Positions 49,937 through 58,331 of a stretch of 64,000 bases of DNA are shown here, piece after piece. Made by a program: the position numbers and the translations under genes. Below the pieces are notes generated by a model. That model did not search any database. It was not told the origin of the DNA and saw nothing but the letters and a program-made list of their open reading frames with translations. Every line of letters starts with the position of its first letter. Position 1 is the first letter of the stretch. Source of the DNA: JAVJSU01 sp040219275 (GTDB lineage Bacteria; Chloroflexota; Anaerolineae; Aggregatilineales; Phototrophicaceae); NCBI GenBank assembly GCA_040219275.1, contig JAVJSU010000042.1:216034-280033 (forward strand), in the 5' to 3' direction.

Positions 49937-51231
49937 TTTATGCCGTTCGCTTTCAATTGTTTAACCGCCCTCGCATAGTATGGTGAGCTAATTGGACCGT
50001 CCAATAAAGGATCGCTGGTTTCTTGCATCCATGCCAGCAACCGTTGCCGTAAGTTATTTTCTATAGTGGCGTATTCAGGCTTTCCGGCGAGATTATCCAC
50101 CTCGTTCGGATCGCTTTGCAGATCATAAAGCTCGAAGGGTGGACGCTCTACCGTGAGCACGTCAACCATCTGCGGGTAGATGGGACTGTGCATAATATCT
50201 GCGGGAACGTTGATAATATCGACTTCCGCGTTCCAGATGAGTTTATGGTGTTGTGTGCGGATCATGCGTTGCGGTTCGTAGTCTGTATGAAACGTTTTTT
50301 CAGCATATATCGCATCCCGCGTTGCTTGCTTTTCGCCTTGCAATACTGCACGATAGCTTTTCCCCTGTATGTTCTCTGGGATGGGCAGTTCGAGTGTATC
50401 GAGAATGGTCGGCACAAGATCAACATGACTGACAAGGCTATCAATTATGCGCCCGCCTTCAATCTGTAAAGCAGGAGCATACATGATTAACGCCGTTTGA
50501 ATGCCCGCATCATACATGGTGCATTTGGCACGGGGCATGGCTAATCCATGATCGGTGGTGAAAATGACCCACGTATTTTGTAACAAATTCAGATGCCGCA
50601 ACGTCGCCATAATTTGCCCAACGGCGGTATCCATCTGTTTAATCATGCCCTGTAACTCGCTGAATTCATTGCGTGCTTCGGGCGTATCGGGAATATATGG
50701 CGGGAGGGTCACGCCTTTAGAATCATCCGGCGGCGCGACCTTAAATCCACCGGTTGAATCGCGGTGTGGCTCAAAGAAACCAAGATTGAGAAAAAACGGA
50801 CGTTCGTGGGATTGTTCCAGAAATTTAATCGCATTGTCTGCAACTTCTGATGCTAAGTGCGCGGGTAAAGCGTGGTCAAATCCTAATGCCTTGACCGCGT
50901 TTTCGTTCCAATCGGTGACGTGCTGAATCCCGATATGCACGGTTTCGTAACCAGCCGTTTGCAAATATTCCGCCAGATAAATTTCATCGTCATGCAAACG
51001 CCAGCTAAAGGGATGATGTGCCAGACCCATCATGCCGTTATTGTGTGGATAGCGCCCGGTATAAAGTGCCGCTCTGCTGGGGCTACATTGTGGCGCAGTA
51101 CAAAAACTGTTTGCAAAGCGAATACCATCACGCGCCAGCTGGTCGAGGTTATCCGACGAAACACTCGTATTGCCGTAACAACTTAAGTGTTGTCCAAGAT
51201 CATGGCAGTCCATTAGTACAATATTTGTCAT
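49933..51231 (-). CDS. Cytoplasmic type I sulfatase (sulfamidase-like, S1_8-like)
   Basis: The 432-residue protein has the formylglycine motif CSPSR (C49-R53) inside FCTAPQCSPSRAALYTGRYP, the metal-binding N-terminal MDCHDLGQHLSCYG, TTDHGLAMPRAKCTMYDAGI and a C-terminal ELYDLQSDPNEVDNL. The DHGxAMPRAK and YD(A/P)Gi pattern resembles the heparan N-sulfatase (SGSH) group. There is no signal peptide, so sulfate is removed after import, and a formylglycine-generating enzyme elsewhere in the genome is needed. It overlaps the PfkB start by four bases and follows the permease stop region by two bases. Confidence 0.88.
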   Translation of the reverse strand: MTNIVLMDCHDLGQHLSCYGNTSVSSDNLDQLARDGIRFANSFCTAPQCSPSRAALYTGRYPHNNGMMGLAHHPFSWRLHDDEIYLAEYLQTAGYETVHIGIQHVTDWNENAVKALGFDHALPAHLASEVADNAIKFLEQSHERPFFLNLGFFEPHRDSTGGFKVAPPDDSKGVTLPPYIPDTPEARNEFSELQGMIKQMDTAVGQIMATLRHLNLLQNTWVIFTTDHGLAMPRAKCTMYDAGIQTALIMYAPALQIEGGRIIDSLVSHVDLVPTILDTLELPIPENIQGKSYRAVLQGEKQATRDAIYAEKTFHTDYEPQRMIRTQHHKLIWNAEVDIINVPADIMHSPIYPQMVDVLTVERPPFELYDLQSDPNEVDNLAGKPEYATIENNLRQRLLAWMQETSDPLLDGPISSPYYARAVKQLKANGIK

Positions 51232-51233
51232 AC

Positions 51234-52088
51234 TTAGCCTTTCACCGCGCCAGCCGTTAAGCCTTCAACGATACGATTCTGGAAGATCAACACAAGCACC
51301 ACTAGCGGAATCGTCACGACCATTGCCGCCGCCATGATTTCCGCGATGGGTTCCTGCTCAGAAAATTGCCCTGAGAATTGAGCAATCACGACTGGAACGG
51401 TCTGCGCGGAGGGATTGGTCGCCGTGAAGTTCAACGCAAACAGATATTCATTCCATGAGGTGACAAACGCTAGCAATCCGGTTGTGACCAGCGCCGGTGC
51501 GGTCAGTGGGAGTAAAATCAGCCGGAAGGTCTGGAAGGGTGTCGCGCCGTCTACAATCGCCGCTTGCTCAATTTCTGCCGGTAAACCACGAAAGAAACTG
51601 GTTAACACCCAGACGGTAAACGGCAAAGTGAACACCGGATAGGTCACGATGAGCGAAAAGGGCGTGCCAAATACACCTAACTGCCGGACAATCGTATATA
51701 AGCCAGAAAGAATCGATATGGCAGGGAACATGGTCATCGACAACACAAGATACAGCAAAATTGTTCGCCCACGAAAGCGTAAGCGTCCCAGTGCATAAGC
51801 GGCAAATGAACCGACCACCAGCGATAAAACCGAGGTCATGCCGGACACCACCGCCGAGTTTCGTAATGACACCAGAAAGCGATCATCTCTAAAGACGTAC
51901 TCGTAATTTTTCATGGACGGGTTACGGGGTAGATAGGTTGCCGTCTGGAACATTTCCGATTCTTCTTTGAAAGAGGTCATGAATGCCCAATAAAATGGAA
52001 ACAGTGCATACAGGGCGATGAACCCTACCGCCAGATAAAGAGAGCATGTACGTAAAAATTGGATGGTTTTTTTGCGATTAAGGGTCAT
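51234..52088 (-). CDS. CUT1 sugar ABC transporter permease (MalG type)
   Basis: The 284-residue protein has the MalG start LFPFYWAFMTSFKEESEMF, the EAA loop IEQAAIVDGATPFQTFRLILLPLTAPALV and the C-terminal LVLIFQNRIVEGLTAGAVKG. It overlaps the upstream MalF-type gene by one base. It imports the sugar captured by the binding protein at 53893-55176, presumably a sulfated or aminated saccharide judging by the sulfatase downstream. Confidence 0.93.
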   Translation of the reverse strand: MTLNRKKTIQFLRTCSLYLAVGFIALYALFPFYWAFMTSFKEESEMFQTATYLPRNPSMKNYEYVFRDDRFLVSLRNSAVVSGMTSVLSLVVGSFAAYALGRLRFRGRTILLYLVLSMTMFPAISILSGLYTIVRQLGVFGTPFSLIVTYPVFTLPFTVWVLTSFFRGLPAEIEQAAIVDGATPFQTFRLILLPLTAPALVTTGLLAFVTSWNEYLFALNFTATNPSAQTVPVVIAQFSGQFSEQEPIAEIMAAAMVVTIPLVVLVLIFQNRIVEGLTAGAVKG

Positions 52089-53674
52089 TAATCTGTCTCC
52101 ACACTAAGCATACGTACATAAAAGACGGCGAAAACGGAAATGATGATAAAGATAATCACGCTCACCGCAGAGGCATAACCGTCCAACTGATTGCTGACGA
52201 GGGTTTCATAATTATAGGTCGCCATAGAGAGTTGCTGTCTGCCGAAAAGCACATTAAACAGGTCGAACACGCGCAGGGCATCTAATGTGCGGAACACCAG
52301 CGCGACTGCAATTGCCGGACGCAGTAGCGGTAAGGTGATCGAAAAGAAGCGCCGCACAGGATTGGCACCATCAACGGAAGCCGCCTCGTACAAATCCTTC
52401 GGGATGACCTGTAAGCCTGCCAACAGCAACAACGCCATAAACGGGGCGGTTTTCCAGACATCAACGATGATCGCTGTCGGGAGCTGTAGCGAAGATTCTG
52501 ATAGCCATGCCATCGGTGCGTCAATAATGTTCAAATCCATAAATATCTTATTGACGATGCCCGCGCTGGTATCTTTGAGCATTAATTCCCATAATCGCGC
52601 CGAAATCACAGTCGGGATCGCCCACGGGATGAGCATAACCGCCCGCATAATCCCCCTGCCTTTGAATTTGGAATTGACGATCAACGCCATGAATAGCCCG
52701 ATGGTCAGCTCTAATGACACGGAGACGACGGTAAATATGAGCGTTGTCCAGATCCCCTCAATAAAGTCATCATCGCGTCCACTAATGGCGACTGACCGAT
52801 CACCGTCAAAGGGAACGCCGATATTCCATACGGTACGATAACCGTCCTGTAGCAAGCCACGATCAATCGATTCCCAGCGTACCGAGCCGTTATCGCGCAC
52901 CGAACATCCGCCCGTATCCTCATCGGTACGGCACGGCACAACATCCACGCGCACGCCGAGTAAAGTTGTATAATTATCCAGCCCGACGAATTGCGGAACC
53001 TCCGAACCGGCGAAGCGTTTATCAGTTAAGCTACGGATAAATGTCTGTTCTAAGGGGCGTGCCGCGACGAGAATAACGATGGTCAATGTGGGGATAAGTA
53101 AATTCCACGCGAGGCGGGTCTCACGGGCGACCAGCTTATCGTCGTCAACAAAATGGCGCGACATCGTCATTCCGAGCCACATCCACATTCCACCTGTGAC
53201 GAGCATTCCGGCAATCAGCGGTAAGAAACGCGCCATCAACATCCCTGTTGTGATGACATCATCATCGTTGCTCGCCTGAATTGTCCTGAACGCGGCGAAC
53301 AGGATCATCATGCCAAACCCGATGGTCAACCATAGAAGCACAATCCGCGACCAGTGGGCGATAGTGCTACTCGCCGAGCGAAGCCGATAACCCATTACGA
53401 TCAGGAAGCCACTAAGATAGAGGGTGAGTAGCGGGACGATTAATCCGAATCGCTCTAAGAATGCCAGAATAACGGACGGGCGGGTGCTATCGTCGCCGGT
53501 TGATTCCCATGTGAGTGCGATTTGGATAGCCGGATCACGCTGAATGGCAATGAGTTGTAGTGCAAGCGCGCCTATGCCAAGCAGGATCATCAAAAAACTG
53601 ATGAACTGAATAGATACAGGTAGAGGCAGTCTGGATGGAGCATCGCCAATTTTATGAGCGGTGGGGGCGTTCAT
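52088..53674 (-). CDS. CUT1 sugar ABC transporter permease with enlarged N-terminal half (MalF type)
   Basis: The 528-residue protein ends with a normal MalF/UgpA core (about 300-525: SLELTIGLFMALIVNSKFKGRGIMRAVMLIPWAIPTVISARLWELML, then YEAASVDGANPVRRFFSITLPLLRPAI). Before it lie about four extra membrane helices (SIQFISFLMILLGIGALALQLIAI; FGLIVPLLTLYLSGFLIVMGYRL; IVLLWLTIGFGMMILFAAF; FLPLIAGMLVTGGMWMWLG) and a polar loop of about 80 residues with two Cys (VVPCRTDEDTGGCSVRDNGS). The usual length is about 300. The loop could be extracytoplasmic and contact the binding protein, in the way MalF P2 does, but it is a different insertion. Confidence 0.88.
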   Translation of the reverse strand: MNAPTAHKIGDAPSRLPLPVSIQFISFLMILLGIGALALQLIAIQRDPAIQIALTWESTGDDSTRPSVILAFLERFGLIVPLLTLYLSGFLIVMGYRLRSASSTIAHWSRIVLLWLTIGFGMMILFAAFRTIQASNDDDVITTGMLMARFLPLIAGMLVTGGMWMWLGMTMSRHFVDDDKLVARETRLAWNLLIPTLTIVILVAARPLEQTFIRSLTDKRFAGSEVPQFVGLDNYTTLLGVRVDVVPCRTDEDTGGCSVRDNGSVRWESIDRGLLQDGYRTVWNIGVPFDGDRSVAISGRDDDFIEGIWTTLIFTVVSVSLELTIGLFMALIVNSKFKGRGIMRAVMLIPWAIPTVISARLWELMLKDTSAGIVNKIFMDLNIIDAPMAWLSESSLQLPTAIIVDVWKTAPFMALLLLAGLQVIPKDLYEAASVDGANPVRRFFSITLPLLRPAIAVALVFRTLDALRVFDLFNVLFGRQQLSMATYNYETLVSNQLDGYASAVSVIIFIIISVFAVFYVRMLSVETD

Positions 53675-53819
53675 CGCGTCTCCAAAGAATAATTTTTTCG
53701 GGTCGTTTTGTTAGTAAAAAGGTCACTTCATTGTTCCATACTATCGGCGTAAGTGCCGGTAATGTGACGTAACGAAGGTGATCTAATTTGGGTACTCAAT
53801 TTTTATTGTAAAATCCTGC

Positions 53820-53861
53820 AAAAACGGGGAAGTGCTAGCCAAATTGACCGTCACTTCCCCG
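53820..53861 (-). terminator. Intercistronic hairpin after the CUT1 binding-protein gene
   Basis: CGGGGAAGTG (53825-53834) and CACTTCCCCG (53852-53861) form a perfect 10-bp stem with a 17-base loop. On the minus strand it is followed by five U. It lies between the binding-protein stop and the permease start, so it can cause partial termination and protect the upstream mRNA. Confidence 0.8.
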
Positions 53862-53892
53862 AAAATTCTAGCGGATATACCGTGTAGCAGAA

Positions 53893-55176
53893 TTACTCGT
53901 CAAACAATGCCATCAGGTCAAGTTCGAGGAGTTCAAGTGCGACATCAGCATCTTCTTCGCCCGTCAAAATTGAATGTACCGCTTCGAAGTATAACGTTGA
54001 AACAGCATTGTATTGATCGCGTGCAAAGTTAGAAGGACGCGCAGTCGTGATTTCTACAATGTCTGGGCTAGCGAAAGGCATCGCCTCCTGAATGTCAGGA
54101 TCATCGTAGAGTTCGAGCGCGGCGGGTGGCGATGAGGTATCAATCGAATAACTCTTTTGATTCTCAACGCTGGTCATATAGACTGCAAACGCGGCGGCGG
54201 CTTCTGGATGTTCTGAATAACGGGAAACCCCGATGTGCCATCCACCCAATGCAGATGCGCCTGTACCGGACGTGCCTGCGGGCAAGGGTGCGACATCAAA
54301 GCCCGGAATATCTTCGCTCTCGCCACTGCTCACATAAGCATAGGGCCAGTTACGCATAAAGGCGGCGTTACCTGCGTGCCATACACCACGCGCATCTTCT
54401 TCTGCATAGCTCACAACACCGGGAGGGCTGATGGTGTCTACCCAGCTAGCCGCACGTTCATACGCGGCAACAGCGGCATCGGTATTGACGAGGATTTCAC
54501 CTTCGGCTGTCAGGAAGTTGTCACCTGTTTCAGACACATGCCATTCCAGCGCATTGGTGGTGAGACCTTCATAGGCGTTACCTTGCCAGACGAAACCCCA
54601 AAATTCTGAGTTTCCTTCTTCACGTTCACCCGCCTGAATTGTTGCCGCCATTTCTTCCAGATCAGCCCATGTTGCAGGCGGTGCATCGTAACCATATTTT
54701 TCGAGCAGGTCGGTGCGATAGTAGAGCATACCGAAGCCGATACGTAATGGCAGAGCGACCAGACGATCATCAATGGTGTCATTCTGGATCAATGCCGGTA
54801 ATTGTGCGTCAATTTGTTCTTGCGATACAAACGGGGTCATATCAAGCAGATGTTCGGCAAGCTGACCGGGCCAGATGACATCAACACGGATCACATCAAG
54901 GTCGCTACTTTCCGCTTCAAACGCGGTTAAGTAGAACGCGAGCAGATCGGTTACGCTTGCCGCGCCCTGATTAAGCTCAACGGTGATGTTGGGGCATAAT
55001 TCCTGAAAACGGGCGATTGTCGCGGCTTCTGCTTCTGGATGAGTCCCTACAGGATCACCAAAATAGTTAATGGTGACATCCTCATCTGTGCCACAATCAA
55101 TTTCTTCCTGCGCGGTGATGCCGACGGACGGCACAACGAACAGCACGATAAGGGCTAAAACAAGTAATTTACGCAT
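53893..55176 (-). CDS. CUT1 sugar ABC solute-binding protein (family 1)
   Basis: The 427-residue exported protein has a signal peptide (LLVLALIVLFVVPSVGITAQ) without a lipobox. The mature part shows VTINYFGDPVGTHPEAEAATIARFQELCPNITVEL, DVIRVDVIWPGQLAEHLLDMTPF, PLRIGFGMLYYRTDLLEKYG and FMRNWPYAYV, typical of trehalose/maltose-type family-1 proteins. It is followed by a strong hairpin and then the permeases. The substrate is unknown, but a sulfatase and GH4 enzyme follow in the operon. Confidence 0.93.
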   Translation of the reverse strand: MRKLLVLALIVLFVVPSVGITAQEEIDCGTDEDVTINYFGDPVGTHPEAEAATIARFQELCPNITVELNQGAASVTDLLAFYLTAFEAESSDLDVIRVDVIWPGQLAEHLLDMTPFVSQEQIDAQLPALIQNDTIDDRLVALPLRIGFGMLYYRTDLLEKYGYDAPPATWADLEEMAATIQAGEREEGNSEFWGFVWQGNAYEGLTTNALEWHVSETGDNFLTAEGEILVNTDAAVAAYERAASWVDTISPPGVVSYAEEDARGVWHAGNAAFMRNWPYAYVSSGESEDIPGFDVAPLPAGTSGTGASALGGWHIGVSRYSEHPEAAAAFAVYMTSVENQKSYSIDTSSPPAALELYDDPDIQEAMPFASPDIVEITTARPSNFARDQYNAVSTLYFEAVHSILTGEEDADVALELLELDLMALFDE

Positions 55177-55195
55177 TCTTGAAAATACCTTTCTT

Positions 55196-55209
55196 TATTT
55201 TACGAAATA
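55196..55209. promoter_or_regulatory. Possible operator before the binding-protein gene
   Basis: TATTT-TACG-AAATA is a palindrome with 5-bp arms, 20 bases upstream of the binding-protein start. It shares TTATTTTA with the palindrome at 56885-56898 beside the ROK gene, so both might be ROK-regulator sites. Confidence 0.35.
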
Positions 55210-55329
55210 CGAATGGTGTCTGATATTGATTGCATGTTTTCCTATATGTGGCTCCCTTCTACTTACAACGTCAGTTCGTCTTGATACTTAACCCGTGTCG
55301 TCTTTATTGCCGAACGGGGGCATCTCAAA

Positions 55330-56868
55330 TTAATCGGATGAACCTTCCACCCATATGGGGGAACTCCATGCCCATTGATTGTTGCGCTGGCGAACACGCA
55401 CGTAATACCAATCACGTTGCGAGGTCTGGTTAATGTGTGTAAAGGCAAAATGATGGTGATACTCCGCACGCGGGATGGCACGATGAAAACAGATCGCCGG
55501 AGACACAAAGCCACCGGTGTAAAATGTCCGCGTCCCCGTCAACAGATCGCCCAATGTAAGCGCATATTGCTCATTGTTGATCGTCGCGATGATGCGCGTC
55601 TCTGCCGTTCCCTCGATTGTGAGTGATAGTCCCTCGGTGGATGCCGTATGCAATGATTTGTTCTGGCTGGTGCGGGTGTGTAGTTGTAGGGAATTTCCGC
55701 CCGTGTAATCCAGTCTTGTATAGGCAAAATCCATATCTTCGGAGGTGGCTTCGGTGGGTCCATTGCCACGCAAACGGGGTTCTACATGATGCAGATTGCC
55801 GTTTTCCACCTGTAATGCCACATGCCAGTCATACGGGTTATCCTGTTCCGCCCAACCAAGCTCCATATAGACCTTGTAGCACGAGTCATCAGCGGATTGC
55901 GGCAAGACGCTCTCTCGATGGATAATCTTGTTGTTGTGCAGGACATCAATGTAATCAATCGAGTCGCCCGCGAGAACGTCAACTTCAATGTAGCGTTCGG
56001 GGTTTGCGCTGGTGATTGCCCCAAGCGGTGCATTATTGAGCGCAAACGCAAGTTCGATGCGGTCACCTGTGAGGGCATAGGTGCGTCGCTGTTTGATCGC
56101 TTCCCAGATGCTTTCGCGGGATAGAGAGTCCGCCCAAACGCCCAATCGCCCATACCCATAACTCCCCGGAAAGGCGTTATGGTGATCTGTTGAGCCGATC
56201 ACGCCGAAAATATGCCCCTGCGCCCACCCATATTGGGCGGTGCTGTGCTCATGGCGCGGTCCCATCGAGTGCAAGTACGGATAAGCACCTTCACTGCTCT
56301 CAGAAAGCCCGTGAAAGGAGAAAATTTCTACCACGGATGACAATTCGTCTGAGAACGTCTCCCAATTGATCCCGCGTGAGCCTTGCTTGTAGCCGATGTG
56401 ATGGGGGATGAGTAGCGCGGGCGTTTTCAACTCACGGATCATCTGCCTGAGTGCGGGTAAATCGGGCGCGTCAAGGATCGGCGCATCGACTGATGACGCG
56501 CTGTCGCCTATTTTGTAGTACACACAATAATCACCATATTTAATCGAATGCCACTCAAAGCTGGGTAACGTGATGAATTTACCGGCGTAGTTATGCGCGT
56601 TTATCGTTGTGAGGTAGTCTTGCCAATTGGCTTTTGCCCGCGTAAAGCCTTCATCATGATAATCTATGAGATATGCGAGTTCAGGATCATCTCGGGGGAT
56701 GTCGTGCCAGACCGCATGTACGGTTACACTGGTAAAATCGAGTTGAAGACGGGCATTATAGAGCGCATCTTCTAAGGAGCCATGCCCATAGCTCAAATTG
56801 CAATGATTGTGTAAATCGCCAAAAAAGGCGGTAAGACCATGATAAGCCGGGTCTGTAAGAAGTGGCAT
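55330..56868 (-). CDS. PHP-superfamily protein, DUF3604-like
   Basis: The 512-residue protein has an N-terminal PHP metal site (FFGDLHNHCNLSYGHGSLEDAL: D18, H20, H22) and further His-rich loops (TLPSFEWHS, LIPHHIGYKQG, GVIGSTDHHNAFPG), followed by a beta-rich C-terminal half (about 290-510) ending in RDWYYVRVRQRNNQWAWSSPIWV. This is the DUF3604-like layout. PHP proteins hydrolyse phosphate or other esters using a trinuclear metal centre; the substrate of this group is not known. There is no signal peptide. It is the first gene of the locus, divergent from the ROK regulator. Confidence 0.78.
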   Translation of the reverse strand: MPLLTDPAYHGLTAFFGDLHNHCNLSYGHGSLEDALYNARLQLDFTSVTVHAVWHDIPRDDPELAYLIDYHDEGFTRAKANWQDYLTTINAHNYAGKFITLPSFEWHSIKYGDYCVYYKIGDSASSVDAPILDAPDLPALRQMIRELKTPALLIPHHIGYKQGSRGINWETFSDELSSVVEIFSFHGLSESSEGAYPYLHSMGPRHEHSTAQYGWAQGHIFGVIGSTDHHNAFPGSYGYGRLGVWADSLSRESIWEAIKQRRTYALTGDRIELAFALNNAPLGAITSANPERYIEVDVLAGDSIDYIDVLHNNKIIHRESVLPQSADDSCYKVYMELGWAEQDNPYDWHVALQVENGNLHHVEPRLRGNGPTEATSEDMDFAYTRLDYTGGNSLQLHTRTSQNKSLHTASTEGLSLTIEGTAETRIIATINNEQYALTLGDLLTGTRTFYTGGFVSPAICFHRAIPRAEYHHHFAFTHINQTSQRDWYYVRVRQRNNQWAWSSPIWVEGSSD

Positions 56869-56870
56869 TT

Positions 56871-56936
56871 AATTGTAACCAATTTTATTTTAAGATAATG
56901 TTTATTCCAGTGCTTTTATTATACCTTTTATAAAAG
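56871..56936. promoter_or_regulatory. Cluster of three palindromes between the DUF3604 and ROK genes
   Basis: AATTG-TAAC-CAATT (56871-56884), TTATTTTAAGATAA (56885-56898, one mismatched pair) and CTTTTATAAAAG (56925-56936, perfect) lie in a 70-base divergent promoter region. AT-rich palindromes of this kind fit ROK/NagC-type operators. Promoter boxes are not clear. Confidence 0.5.
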
Positions 56937-56965
56937 ATTTGTCAAAACTAACTGATTGGTGTGCA

Positions 56966-58141
56966 ATGTCTTTATATTCCGCGATCCTGAAGCAAATGCG
57001 GATCCATCCGACCTCATTAGCGAAATTACAGACCATCACACAGGTGAGCCTACCCACATTGCGGAAAGCCGTGCAGGACCTAACCGATATGCAATGGATT
57101 AAGGTGGTCGGGCAGGCAGAGGCGAATGGCGGGCGACCTGCCAAATTATTTGGTATGAACGATACCGTGCATGTGGTGATCGGTGTGCATATGCAATTGC
57201 CCGGTTTGCGTCTTATCGTTACGGATTTAACGGGCAATATCCTTGATGAGCATGTGATTTCTTCCCGCACGATTCCAGAACCGACTCAGGTGATACAGGC
57301 GATTATTGATTATGTCGTTGATGTGCAAAGTCGCTTTTCTAACCGAAACGTGCTTGGGTTGGGACTCGCCGCGCCGGGCTTCACTGATCCCAACACGGGG
57401 GATATTCTGACGATCGGGCGCGTTAAGGGGTGGGAAAATTTACCGATTTGTCGCCGTTTAAGCGCGGCGCTGAACCTGCCCGTGAAAATTGCCAACGATG
57501 TGGATTGCATGGCATTCGCAGAATTTCAGTTTAGCGGAAAATCATTTGAACATAATCTCGCGTATCTGGGGTTTGATGAAGGCATTAAGGTCAGCCTGTT
57601 CTTAAATGGCGAGTTGTACAAAGGCTCTTTTGGCAATGCCGGGTTGATTATTAGCCGATTCTTGCATCTTGAAGATCAACCGCATACGCAGGACACCATC
57701 CACCGATTGCTAACAATGAGTGGCGTAAACCATATTTTTGAGGAGCTTTTGTCAACGCTGGATGAAGCCACTTCTGCAATTTATGCGCCATTTCTCGAAG
57801 TCAATAATCATCGGCGCTTCGGGATGATTTTACAATACGCTAATGATGCACAGTTTCCCATTTGTGGTGAGATCGTCAGCATGTTAATCTCTGTTCTATC
57901 GACTGCCATCACCAATGTGTTTTACTTTGTCCAGCCAGATACGATGGTGATCGGCGGGGCGCTCGGGGATATGCCACCGACTGTATTCCAGCGATTACGC
58001 GAGGCTGTATTGGCGCAATTGCCGATGCTCTTCGCCAATCGCGCCATTATCGAGCAGGCAAGTTTATCCTCCTATAACAGCGCGGCATTAGGGGCAACTG
58101 AACATTTTCTCGAAGATTATTTACTGGCGGATGAATTTTAG
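56966..58141 (+). CDS. ROK-family (NagC/XylR-like) transcriptional regulator
   Basis: The protein has about 391 residues: an N-terminal winged helix (about 1-65: AILKQMRIHPTSLAKLQTITQVSLPTLRKAVQDL, then ANGGRPAKLFGMN) and a ROK sugar-kinase-like domain (IGVHMQLPGLRLIVTDLTGNIL, GLGLAAPGFTDPNTGDIL, VKIANDVDCMAFAE, IGGALGDMPP). The sugar-kinase catalytic Asp position reads NDVDC, so kinase activity may be retained or lost. The CxCGxxGC zinc motif of typical ROK proteins is absent (FGNAGLIISRFL). A TTG at 56939 would add nine residues; neither start has a good Shine-Dalgarno, and ATG is preferred. It probably controls the divergent sulfatase/GH4 operon. Confidence 0.85.
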   Translation: MSLYSAILKQMRIHPTSLAKLQTITQVSLPTLRKAVQDLTDMQWIKVVGQAEANGGRPAKLFGMNDTVHVVIGVHMQLPGLRLIVTDLTGNILDEHVISSRTIPEPTQVIQAIIDYVVDVQSRFSNRNVLGLGLAAPGFTDPNTGDILTIGRVKGWENLPICRRLSAALNLPVKIANDVDCMAFAEFQFSGKSFEHNLAYLGFDEGIKVSLFLNGELYKGSFGNAGLIISRFLHLEDQPHTQDTIHRLLTMSGVNHIFEELLSTLDEATSAIYAPFLEVNNHRRFGMILQYANDAQFPICGEIVSMLISVLSTAITNVFYFVQPDTMVIGGALGDMPPTVFQRLREAVLAQLPMLFANRAIIEQASLSSYNSAALGATEHFLEDYLLADEF

Positions 58142-58184
58142 ATTGGAAATACACGAGTCAGGTATTAAATATCTTTTTTTCCTC

Positions 58185-58292
58185 ACCCTAAATCCCTCTC
58201 CCACAAGGGGCTGAGGGACTTCAAAAAACTGGTTTGGCTGTATTTTATACCCTTCGCCTGAAGGAGAAGGGTTCACCTGAAGGAGAAGGGTT
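58185..58292. repeat. Dispersed-repeat-like sequence with a 17-bp tandem word
   Basis: CCTCACCCTAAATCCCTCTC with a following CAAGGGGCTGAGGGA resembles a repeat common between genes in many environmental genomes. Then CCTGAAGGAGAAGGGTT occurs twice (58257-58273 and 58276-58292). ACCCTTC/GAAGGGT can form a 7-bp stem. It separates the convergent ROK and uxuA genes. Confidence 0.55.
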
Positions 58293-58331
58293 AGTGCCGC
58301 AAAATCCCGCGTTATGGAACGATTCTAAACT

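Noticed and set aside
58257..58292. Two copies of CCTGAAGGAGAAGGGTT considered as a CRISPR fragment
   Set aside because: The copies are separated by two bases only, with no spacers and no cas genes in the window.
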